DNA of 64,000 bases from Mycobacterium sp. IS-3022 (lineage in GTDB: Bacteria > Actinomycetota > Actinomycetes > Mycobacteriales > Mycobacteriaceae), in the NCBI RefSeq assembly GCF_001500065.1, contig NZ_LQIN01000011.1, positions 18,645 through 82,644 on the forward strand. The letters run 5' to 3'. This document shows positions 57,251 to 64,000 of this stretch, one piece after another (the stretch's first letter is position 1; every line of letters begins with the position of its first letter). A program made the translations under genes and the position numbers. A model generated the notes under the pieces. That model was not told the origin of the DNA. It ran no database searches and saw only the letters and a program-made list of their open reading frames with translations.

Positions 57251-57837
57251 TCAGGGCCGCCCAGCTCGGTCTGGTTCTCGCCGCTGCGGGCCTGTGGGTG
57301 GCGTCGCGATTGACCTGGGTGGAGGTGACGTCGTTCGACGGTCTCGGACAGCCGAGAACCGTCGCGCTGTCCGGCGGCACGTGGTCGACGGCGCTGGTGC
57401 CGCTGGCGGTGCTCCTACTGGCCGCTGCGATCGCCGCATTGGCGGTGCGGGGGTGGCCGCTGCGGGTGTTGGCCGTGCTGGTCGCGGCGGCCAGCGCCGG
57501 GGCCGCCTACCTCGCGATCAGCCTGTGGGTGGTCGCCGACGTCGCCGTGCGGGCCTCGCACATCGCGGAGGCACCCGTTGCGGATTTGGTCGACACTCAG
57601 CGCCACTACGACGGGGCGATGGTCACGGTGGTCGCGGCGGTGCTGGCGCTCGCGTGCGCGGTGCTGTTGATGCGGTCTGCCGGCCGCGAGCGCACCGGTG
57701 CCGCCCGGTACGCGCGACGCGTCGAACAACCCGAGGAATCCGCTGACGAGATGTCCGAACGCGCGATCTGGGACGCGCTCGACGAGGGTTCCGATCCGAC
57801 CCGTGACCCGGCCGATCCGGACAACAAGGGCCGGTGA
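57247..57837 (+). CDS. Trp-operon-associated membrane protein
   Basis: A 196-aa membrane protein corresponding to Rv1610 and to the actinobacterial family found between trpE and trpC. There are four helices: [57 protein letters not shown] and [18 protein letters not shown]. The first loop carries [15 protein letters not shown], and the C-terminal tail is acidic and cytoplasmic. Function is unknown. The GTG overlaps the trpE stop by 4 nt. Confidence 0.9.
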   Translation: MIRAAQLGLVLAAAGLWVASRLTWVEVTSFDGLGQPRTVALSGGTWSTALVPLAVLLLAAAIAALAVRGWPLRVLAVLVAAASAGAAYLAISLWVVADVAVRASHIAEAPVADLVDTQRHYDGAMVTVVAAVLALACAVLLMRSAGRERTGAARYARRVEQPEESADEMSERAIWDALDEGSDPTRDPADPDNKGR

Positions 57838-57914
57838 TCGCCGATGGTGCGGTGGCGGCTACCCTTCGTGGTTGAAGATCGTTCGGCGTTGTCGGGGGAA
57901 GGGAAGCGGCACTC

Positions 57915-58733
57915 ATGAGTTCGGCAACCGTGCTCGACTCGATCATCGAGGGAGTCCGCGCCGACGTCGCCGCCCGTGAAGCCGCCATCCCGCTCGCCGA
58001 AATCAAGGCCAAGGCCAAGGATGCAGCGCCGCCGCTCGACGTGATGGCGGCACTGCGCGCGCCGGGCATCGCGGTGATCGCCGAAGTGAAGCGTGCCAGC
58101 CCGTCGCGTGGCGCGCTGGCGCCGATCTCGGATCCCGCTGAGCTGGCCGGCGCCTACGAGAGCGGAGGGGCGCGCATCATCAGCGTGCTGACCGAACAGC
58201 GTCGGTTCAACGGCTCGCTTGACGATCTCGACGCGGTGCGAGCTGCGGTGTCAATACCGGTGCTGCGCAAGGATTTCATCATCCGGCCGTACCAGATCCA
58301 CGAAGCACGGGCGCACGGCGCCGACATGCTGCTGTTGATCGTCGCGGCGCTGGAGCAACCGGTGCTCGAATCGCTGCTCGAGCGGACCGAGTCGCTGGGG
58401 ATGACCGCGTTGGTCGAGGTCCACACCGAGGAGGAGGCCGACCGCGCACTGTCGGCCGGTGCCACCGTGATCGGTGTGAACGCCCGCGATCTCAAGACGT
58501 TGAACGTCGACCGGGATTGCTTTGCGCGCATTGCGCCGGGGCTGCCGACCGACGTCATCCGCATCGCGGAGTCAGGAGTCCGCGGCACCGCCGATCTGCT
58601 GGCGTACGCCGGCGCGGGCGCCGACGCTGTGCTCGTCGGCGAGGGGCTGGTCACCAGCGGTGATCCGCGCAGCGTCGTCGCCGATCTGGTCACCGCAGGC
58701 ACCCACCCGTCGTGCCCGAAACCAGCGCGTTGA
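57915..58733 (+). CDS. trpC: Indole-3-glycerol phosphate synthase
   Basis: A 272-aa TIM barrel closing the indole ring. Conserved blocks are [15 protein letters not shown] (catalytic Lys/Glu region), [46 protein letters not shown] and [11 protein letters not shown]. The ATG at 57915 has ggggaaggga upstream, a strong SD in the 77-bp gap that may also hold a promoter (taccct at 57860-57865). Monofunctional: no TrpF domain. Confidence 0.97.
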   Translation: MSSATVLDSIIEGVRADVAAREAAIPLAEIKAKAKDAAPPLDVMAALRAPGIAVIAEVKRASPSRGALAPISDPAELAGAYESGGARIISVLTEQRRFNGSLDDLDAVRAAVSIPVLRKDFIIRPYQIHEARAHGADMLLLIVAALEQPVLESLLERTESLGMTALVEVHTEEEADRALSAGATVIGVNARDLKTLNVDRDCFARIAPGLPTDVIRIAESGVRGTADLLAYAGAGADAVLVGEGLVTSGDPRSVVADLVTAGTHPSCPKPAR

Positions 58734-58736
58734 GAA

Positions 58737-59996
58737 GTGGCCGATCTCGCCGGGCCTGAGCTGCCTCGTTCCAGCGCGGCCATAGCAGAGCCGACCGCCC
58801 ACGATCCGGACGAGCGCGGCCACTTCGGGGTCTACGGTGGCAGATTCGTTGCCGAGGCGCTGATGGCGGTGATCGAGGAGGTCACCGCGGCATACGAAAA
58901 GGCACGCGGCGATCAGACCTTTCTCGACGAATTGGACCGGCTGCAGCGCCATTACAGCGGCCGTCCCTCACCGTTGTACGAAGCCGAACGGCTGTCGGAG
59001 CATGCCGGTGGCGCTCGTATCTTCCTGAAGCGAGAAGACCTCAACCACACGGGATCTCACAAGATCAACAACGTGCTCGGCCAGGCCTTGTTGGCCAGGC
59101 AGATGGGCAAGACTCGGGTGATCGCCGAGACGGGGGCCGGCCAGCACGGCGTGGCCACCGCGACCGCGTGTGCGCTGCTCGGCCTGGAATGCATCATCTA
59201 CATGGGCGCCGTCGACACCGCTCGCCAGGCACTGAACGTAGCGCGGATGCGGTTGCTCGGCGCGACGGTGGTATCGGTCGAGGCGGGCTCGAAGACCTTG
59301 AAGGACGCGATCAACGAGGCGTTCCGTGACTGGGTAACCAACGCCGACAACACCTACTACTGCTTCGGCACCGCCGCCGGACCTCACCCGTTTCCGACGA
59401 TGGTGCGTGACTTCCAGAGAGTGATCGGGCTGGAGGCCCGCGCGCAGATCCAGGCGCAAGCGGGTCGGCTGCCCGACGCGGTGACCGCCTGTGTCGGCGG
59501 CGGATCGAATGCGATCGGGATCTTCCATGCGTTCATCGACGACCCCCACGTGCGACTGGTGGGCTACGAAGCCGCCGGTGACGGCGTCGAAACCGGCCGT
59601 CACGCAGCGACTTTCACCGGCGGTTCACCGGGTGCGTTCCAGGGTTCGTTCTCATACCTGTTGCAGGACGAAGACGGGCAGACCATCGAATCGCATTCAA
59701 TCTCAGCGGGTTTGGATTACCCGGGCGTCGGACCTGAGCACGCTTTCCTCAAGGACATCGGGCGCGCAGAGTATCGGCCGATCACTGACACCGAGGCGAT
59801 GGATGCGTTCTCGCTGCTCTGCCGCATGGAGGGCATCATCCCCGCGATCGAGTCCGCGCACGGGCTGGCCGGCGCTCTTCAACTGGGCCGGGAACTCGGT
59901 CCCGGATCGATCGTGTTGGTGAACCTGTCCGGACGCGGCGACAAGGACGTCGAGACCGCGGCGAAGTGGTTCGGCTTGCTGGACGGTGTGCGGTGA
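58737..59996 (+). CDS. trpB: Tryptophan synthase beta subunit
   Basis: Joins indole and serine on PLP. The 419-aa protein has [33 protein letters not shown] with the PLP lysine K109, [15 protein letters not shown], and the phosphate loop [12 protein letters not shown]. The GTG at 58737 is 3 bp after trpC; the stop overlaps trpA by 4 nt. Confidence 0.97.
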   Translation: MADLAGPELPRSSAAIAEPTAHDPDERGHFGVYGGRFVAEALMAVIEEVTAAYEKARGDQTFLDELDRLQRHYSGRPSPLYEAERLSEHAGGARIFLKREDLNHTGSHKINNVLGQALLARQMGKTRVIAETGAGQHGVATATACALLGLECIIYMGAVDTARQALNVARMRLLGATVVSVEAGSKTLKDAINEAFRDWVTNADNTYYCFGTAAGPHPFPTMVRDFQRVIGLEARAQIQAQAGRLPDAVTACVGGGSNAIGIFHAFIDDPHVRLVGYEAAGDGVETGRHAATFTGGSPGAFQGSFSYLLQDEDGQTIESHSISAGLDYPGVGPEHAFLKDIGRAEYRPITDTEAMDAFSLLCRMEGIIPAIESAHGLAGALQLGRELGPGSIVLVNLSGRGDKDVETAAKWFGLLDGVR

Positions 59997-60781
59997 GTCG
60001 GCTCGCTTCGTTGTTCGATGCCTGCCGAAGCGAGGGGCGTAGCGCGCTGATCGGCTACCTGCCGACCGGATTTCCCGATGTGCCGACTTCGATCTCGGCA
60101 ATGACGACGCTGGTCGAAAATGGGTGCGACCTCGTCGAGGTCGGCGTCCCGTACTCGGACCCCGGGATGGATGGTCCGACGATCGCGGCGGCCACCGAAG
60201 CCGCATTGCACGGCGGGGTGCGCGTGCGTGATTCACTGGCGGCGGTGGAGGCGATCAGCAACGCCGGAGGGCGGGCGGTGCTGATGACGTACTGGAACCC
60301 AGTCCTGCACTGGGGGATCGACGCTTTCGCCAGAGATCTGGCATCGGCCGGCGGGCTCGGGATGATCACCCCGGACCTGATTCCGGACGAAGCCGCCGAA
60401 TGGTTGGAGGCGTCGGAGGCACACGACCTGGACCGCATCTTTCTGGTGGCGCCGTTGTCAACGCCCGAACGGCTGGCGATGACGGTTCGCGCGTCGCGCG
60501 GATTCGTCTATGCCGCATCGACGATGGGGGTGACCGGTGCGCGGGATGCGGTGTCGACCGCCGCGCCTGAATTGGTGCGCCGGGTGAAGGCCGTCTCCGA
60601 TATCCCGGTGGGCGTCGGCCTGGGGGTTCGGTCGGGGCCGCAGGCCGCCGAGATCGGCGCTTATGCAGACGGGGTGATCGTGGGATCGGCGTTGGTGTCG
60701 GCGTTGCAGAACGGGGTCGACGCGTTGGGATCGCTGACCGCCGAGCTCGCGGACGGTGTCAGGCAGAGGATTACTGCGTGA
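59993..60781 (+). CDS. trpA: Tryptophan synthase alpha subunit
   Basis: Releases indole from indole-3-glycerol phosphate. The 262-aa TIM barrel has the catalytic Glu in [17 protein letters not shown] and the second acidic residue in [12 protein letters not shown], plus [14 protein letters not shown] and the phosphate loop [11 protein letters not shown]. The GTG at 59993 overlaps trpB. The stop overlaps lgt by 4 nt, so lgt is translated with the trp genes. Confidence 0.96.
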   Translation: MSRLASLFDACRSEGRSALIGYLPTGFPDVPTSISAMTTLVENGCDLVEVGVPYSDPGMDGPTIAAATEAALHGGVRVRDSLAAVEAISNAGGRAVLMTYWNPVLHWGIDAFARDLASAGGLGMITPDLIPDEAAEWLEASEAHDLDRIFLVAPLSTPERLAMTVRASRGFVYAASTMGVTGARDAVSTAAPELVRRVKAVSDIPVGVGLGVRSGPQAAEIGAYADGVIVGSALVSALQNGVDALGSLTAELADGVRQRITA

Positions 60782-63700
60782 CGACGACATTCCTAGCCGC
60801 AATTCCAAGCCCCCCACAGGGCGTCTGGCAGATCGGCCCGCTGCCCATCCGGGCGTATGCCTTGTTCATCATCGCCGGCATCGTGGCGGCGCTCATCATC
60901 GGGGACCGACGCTGGGAAGCCCGCGGCGGCGAGCGTGGAGTGATCTACGACATTGCCTTGTGGGCGGTGCCATTCGGGTTGATCGGCGGCCGGCTCTACC
61001 ACGTGATCACCGACTGGTGGCGCTACTTCGGCGACAACGGCGCCGGCCTGGTCGGTGTGTTCCGGATCTGGGACGGCGGTCTCGGAATCTGGGGTGCGGT
61101 CGCCCTCGGCGGTGTAGGCGCGTGGATCGCCTGCCGTCGGCGAGGCATTCCGCTGCCGGCGTTCGGAGATGCGATCGCGCCGGGAATCATTCTGGCGCAG
61201 GGCATAGGCCGAATCGGTAACTACTTCAATCAGGAGTTGTGGGGCAGCGAGACCACCCTGCCCTGGGCGCTCAAGATTTACGAGCGCCGAGACTCAGCGG
61301 GCATGGTGGACAACCTCAACGGTGTCTCGACGGGCGAAGTCGTCCACCTCGTCCATCCGACGTTCCTGTACGAATTGCTCTGGAACCTGCTGGTTTTCGC
61401 GGTTCTCATCTATGTCGACCGGCGGTTCAAGTTCGGCCACGGCCGCCTGTTCGCGTTGTACGTGGCCGGATACTGCGTCGGCCGGTTCTGGATCGAGTTG
61501 CTGCGCGTCGATGACGCCACGATGATCGAAGGCGTCAGAATCAACTCGTTCACGGCGACGTTCGTGTTCATCGGTGCCGTCGTTTACATCATGGCCGCTC
61601 CGAAAGGGCGAGAGGACCCGGCGACGCTCAAAGGCAAAGCCCGCGAGGGCTGGTCGCCGGTCGAGGAAGTCACCGAGGATCTGGCCGCTGTCGCCGCGAC
61701 GTCGGGTGTGGTGGCAGCCGCCAAGGCCGCGGCCGCCGATAAAGACGACGACGAAAAGGGTTCGATCAAGGACATCTCGGCGGAGGAACTCGGCGCCGAT
61801 GTCGCCGGTGTGCCCGCCGACGACCTCGAAGACGCCGAAGAATTCGCCGTGGAAGGCGACGACTCGGAGACGGCGGAGGCTGTCCTCGAAGCTGAAGCCT
61901 TGACTGCCGATGTGGCCGACGCCCCGGCCGAGGACATTCTCGAGGCGGAGGAGTTCGCCGAGGCCGGTGAGGGTGCCGAGGTAGGCGGTGTCGGTGCCGT
62001 CGAGGGGGAGGAAGCTAGCGACGCGCTTGCCGATGCTTCGGAGGCGCACGATGCAGCGGTCGAGGGTGAGGCCGAGGCCGAAGAACTGGTCGACGAAGTT
62101 GAGGCTGAAGAGGCTGTCGCGAAGAGGCCGAAGTCTTGGCTGAGAATGTGGCCGAAGCGCCGGCGAAAGACAGTGCCGAGCCCCGAGGCGGGCGTCGACG
62201 AAGCGCTTGTTCGCAGACCGGACGAGGGCGGGGACGCTCAGGCTGTCGCGGAGACTGAAGCCTTGACGGCGGATGTGGCCGACGCGCCAGCGAAAGACAT
62301 TGCCGAGGCCTCTGAGGGCGCTGACGTTGGTGGTGTCGGTGCCGTCGAGGGGGAGGAAGCCGGCGACGCCCTTGCCGACGCTTCGGAGGCTCATGACGTC
62401 GCGGTCGAGGGTGAGGCAGAAGCCGAAGAACTGGTCGACGAGGTTGAGGCCGAAGATAAGCCGGAGGCCGAAGTCCCGGCGGCGCAAGACACCGCCGAGG
62501 CGGAGGAGTTCGCCGAGGCCGGTGAGGGCGCTGACGTCGGTGGTGTCGGTGCCGTCGAGGGGGAGGAAGCCGGCGACGCCCTTGCCGACGCTTCGGAGGC
62601 TCATGACGTCGCGGTCGAGGGTGAGGCGGAAGCCGAAGAACTGGTCGATGAGGTTGAGGCCGAAGATAAGCCGGAGGCCGAAGTCCCGGCGGCGCAAGAC
62701 ACCGCCGAGGCGGAGGAGTTCGCCGAGGCCGGTGAGGGCGCTGACGTCGGTGGTGTCGGTGCCGTCGAGGGGGAGGAAGCCGGCGACGCCCTTGCCGACG
62801 CTTCGGAGGCTCATGACGTCGCGGTCGAGGGTGAGGCGGAAGCCGAAGAACTGGTCGATGAGGTTGAGGCCGAAGATAAGCCGGAGGCCGAAGTCCCGGC
62901 GGCGGAAGACACCGCCGAGGCGGAGGAGTTCGCCGAGGCCGGTGAGGGCGCTGACGTCGGTGGTGTCGGTGCCGTCGAGGGGGAGGAAGCCAGCGACGCC
63001 CTTGCCGACGCTTCGGAGGCGCACGACGTCGCGGTCGAGGGTGAGGCGGAAGCCGAAGAACTCGTCGATGAGGTTGAGGCTGAAGAGGAGCCGGAGGCCG
63101 TCGCTGAGGCTGACGCCTTGACTGCGGATATGGCCGACGCGCCGCCGGAAGACAGTGCCGAGGCGGAGGCCGGTGAGGGCGCTGACGTCGGTGGTGTCGG
63201 TGCCGTCGAGGGGGAGGAAGCCAGCGACGCCCTTGCCGACGCTTCGGAGGCGCACGACGTCGCGGTCGAGGGTGAGGCGGAAGCCGAAGAACTCGTCGAT
63301 GAGGTTGAGGCTGAAGAGGAGCCGGAGGCCGTCGCTGAGGCTGACGCCTTGACTGCGGATATGGCCGACGCGCCGCCGGAAGACAGTGCCGAGGCGGAGG
63401 CCGGTGAGGGCGCTGACGTCGGTGGTGTCGGTGCCGTCGAGGGGGAGGAAGCCAGCGACGCCCTTGCCGACGCTTCGGAGGCGCACGACGTCGCGGTCGA
63501 GGGTGAGGCGGAAGCCGAAGAACTCGTCGATGAGGTTGAGGCTGAAGAGGAGCCGGAGGCCGTCGCTGAGGCTGACGCCTTGACTGCGGATATGGCCGAC
63601 GCGCCGCCGGAAGACAGTGCCGAGGCGGAGGCCGGTGAGGGCGCTGACGTCGGTGGTGTCGGTGCCGTCGAGGGGGAGGAAGCCAGCGACGCCCTTGCCG

Positions 63701-63876
63701 ACGCTTCGGAGGCGCACGACGTCGCGGTCGAGGGTGAGGCGGAAGCCGAAGAACTCGTCGATGAGGTTGAGGTTCATGAGGGGCGTGAGCCCGAGCTTGA
63801 GGAGTCAACCGCCGCGCCGACGGAGAAAGCCGGCGGGCGGATGCGTCGCTGGCTGCGTAGTCGCCGCAACCGCTGA
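60778..63876 (+). CDS. lgt: Prolipoprotein diacylglyceryl transferase with giant acidic repeat tail
   Basis: Transfers diacylglycerol from phosphatidylglycerol to the lipobox cysteine of prolipoproteins, before LspA acts. Residues 1-280 are the normal Lgt core: about seven helices with GGRLYHVITDWW, DGGLGIWGAV, the signature GIGRIGNYFNQELWG and YCVGRFWIELLRVDDA. The remaining ~750 residues are a highly acidic, Ala/Glu/Asp-rich tail with eight copies of a core ending ELVDEVEAE. It is interrupted once by a basic segment (KSWLRMWPKRRRK, about 452-464) and closed by an Arg-rich end (GGRMRRWLRSRRNR). Mycobacterial Lgt proteins have tails, but 1032 aa is exceptional. The GTG overlaps trpA (GTGA). 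Confidence 0.93.
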   Translation: MTTTFLAAIPSPPQGVWQIGPLPIRAYALFIIAGIVAALIIGDRRWEARGGERGVIYDIALWAVPFGLIGGRLYHVITDWWRYFGDNGAGLVGVFRIWDGGLGIWGAVALGGVGAWIACRRRGIPLPAFGDAIAPGIILAQGIGRIGNYFNQELWGSETTLPWALKIYERRDSAGMVDNLNGVSTGEVVHLVHPTFLYELLWNLLVFAVLIYVDRRFKFGHGRLFALYVAGYCVGRFWIELLRVDDATMIEGVRINSFTATFVFIGAVVYIMAAPKGREDPATLKGKAREGWSPVEEVTEDLAAVAATSGVVAAAKAAAADKDDDEKGSIKDISAEELGADVAGVPADDLEDAEEFAVEGDDSETAEAVLEAEALTADVADAPAEDILEAEEFAEAGEGAEVGGVGAVEGEEASDALADASEAHDAAVEGEAEAEELVDEVEAEEAVAKRPKSWLRMWPKRRRKTVPSPEAGVDEALVRRPDEGGDAQAVAETEALTADVADAPAKDIAEASEGADVGGVGAVEGEEAGDALADASEAHDVAVEGEAEAEELVDEVEAEDKPEAEVPAAQDTAEAEEFAEAGEGADVGGVGAVEGEEAGDALADASEAHDVAVEGEAEAEELVDEVEAEDKPEAEVPAAQDTAEAEEFAEAGEGADVGGVGAVEGEEAGDALADASEAHDVAVEGEAEAEELVDEVEAEDKPEAEVPAAEDTAEAEEFAEAGEGADVGGVGAVEGEEASDALADASEAHDVAVEGEAEAEELVDEVEAEEEPEAVAEADALTADMADAPPEDSAEAEAGEGADVGGVGAVEGEEASDALADASEAHDVAVEGEAEAEELVDEVEAEEEPEAVAEADALTADMADAPPEDSAEAEAGEGADVGGVGAVEGEEASDALADASEAHDVAVEGEAEAEELVDEVEAEEEPEAVAEADALTADMADAPPEDSAEAEAGEGADVGGVGAVEGEEASDALADASEAHDVAVEGEAEAEELVDEVEVHEGREPELEESTAAPTEKAGGRMRRWLRSRRNR
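61976..63777 (+). repeat. Tandem repeats in the lgt 3' half (210-bp and 231-bp periods)
   Basis: The marker ctgacgtcgg (or its variant) occurs at 62321, 62531, 62741, 62951, 63182, 63413 and 63644, with an eighth, more diverged copy at 61976. Spacings are 345, 210, 210, 210, 231, 231 and 231 bp. The last three units look identical by eye (for example 63121-63351 against 63352-63582), and the 210-bp units differ at very few bases. All periods are multiples of three, so the frame is kept (70 and 77 aa). Two unit types imply two rounds of amplification. Copy number may vary between strains or be affected by assembly. Confidence 0.95.
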
Positions 63877-63880
63877 TCCG

Positions 63881-63928
63881 GTCGGGTTTTCCCGGCATTT
63901 CGAGACACCTGTCAGACGGTCCGTGTCT
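63881..63928 (+). terminator. Weak hairpins after lgt
   Basis: A 6-bp stem (gtcggg/cccggc with one G-U pair, TTTT loop, 63881-63896) followed by attt lies 4 nt after the lgt stop. A second pair, agacac (63903-63908) and gtgtct (63923-63928), follows. Either could end the trp-lgt transcript, but neither has a proper U-run, so this is tentative. Confidence 0.3.
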
Positions 63929-63932
63929 TGAG

Positions 63933-64000
63933 TCAAGAAATTGGCAGGTTTTCGTGGGTAATGGCGTGGAGGTAGGCCTGCCGTGGGGTGCGGTCGTCAA
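63933..64000 (-). CDS. C-terminal end of an unidentified gene (runs off the window)
   Basis: On the minus strand the last 68 bp read DDRTPRQAYLHAITHENL then PIS and a TGA at 63933-63935, open to the window edge. The residue mix is protein-like and most third positions are G or C, though ATT and TCT codons stand out. The protein is not recognised; the end of a transposase or other accessory gene is possible. It would converge on lgt with a 56-bp gap. Confidence 0.4.
   Translation of the reverse strand, partial: DDRTPRQAYLHAITHENLPIS

Noticed and set aside
61294..63777. An 827-codon open frame on the minus strand of the lgt repeat region, and a further one at 62015-64000
   Set aside because: They are by-products of a stop-free, high-GC tandem repeat: each repeat copies the same open antisense frame. 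The composition (repeated Arg/Pro or Leu/Thr blocks) is not protein-like, and there is no start region.
62300..63780. Regular repeats that could suggest a CRISPR array or satellite
   Set aside because: The units are 210 or 231 bp, multiples of three, contiguous without unique spacers, and lie in frame in lgt.

Overview
The window is chromosomal DNA of a mycobacterium, most likely a fast-growing Mycolicibacterium. The DNA is GC-rich, GTG starts are frequent, and stop/start overlaps of the GTGA, ATGA or TGATG type join many genes. The order of housekeeping genes matches M. tuberculosis from ileS (Rv1536) to lgt (Rv1614): ileS, dinX, ansA, lspA, rluD-like, dnaE1, a Ddn-like gene, ilvA, treZ/treY/treX, acyltransferase, bioA/bioF/bioD, bioB, bsaP, secretory lipase, nrtR, nadA/nadB/nadC, hisD to hisI, bcp, trpE/trpC/trpB/trpA, lgt. 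This comparison is from memory, not from a search.

Layout. 1-9.8 kb: the end of a translational T-box leader and ileS, an S4 protein diverging from DNA polymerase IV, a secreted protein with L-asparaginase, then lspA, an RluA-family pseudouridine synthase and a RarD-like transporter, and a TetR regulator with a probable leaderless transcript. 9.8-13.4 kb: dnaE1. 13.4-20.3 kb is accessory: a polytopic membrane protein, a two-component system, a divergent SulP transporter fused to a beta-carbonic anhydrase, a small secreted protein, an SRPBCC protein and a small membrane protein. The block holding the two-component system and the SulP fusion is bracketed by a 27-nt direct repeat (24 of 27 identical). 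It also carries recurrent AT-rich palindromic sites, including a perfect 20-bp inverted repeat. 20.3-30.7 kb: Ddn-like protein, ilvA, a vapC remnant, and the acyltransferase-treX-treY-treZ operon. 30.7-37.7 kb: the biotin regulon with two identical BioQ operators, the BioQ repressor, and a bioF-bioD operon extended by a 2H phosphoesterase and a methyltransferase, followed by bioB, bsaP and a DUF2567 gene. 37.6-44.7 kb: lipase, then nrtR divergent from nadA-nadB-nadC across a 23-bp palindrome, then small accessory genes. 44.7-52.1 kb: the overlapping his operon with impA and a terminal alpha/beta hydrolase. 52-55.7 kb: F420-type oxidoreductase, small hydrolase, ABC ATPase with Bcp, and a PhyH-type oxygenase. 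55.7-63.9 kb: trpE to trpA, then lgt. The lgt gene carries a very large acidic tandem-repeat C-terminal extension: eight copies of a core, in runs of 210-bp and 231-bp periods that are almost identical at DNA level.

The genes are mostly cofactor and amino-acid biosynthesis (biotin, NAD, His, Trp, Ile) plus envelope functions (LspA and Lgt for lipoproteins, trehalose synthesis, acyltransferase). I saw no tRNA, rRNA, CRISPR array, complete insertion sequence or prophage. The most unusual items are the expanded Lgt repeat tail and the direct-repeat-bracketed carbonic anhydrase/two-component module.
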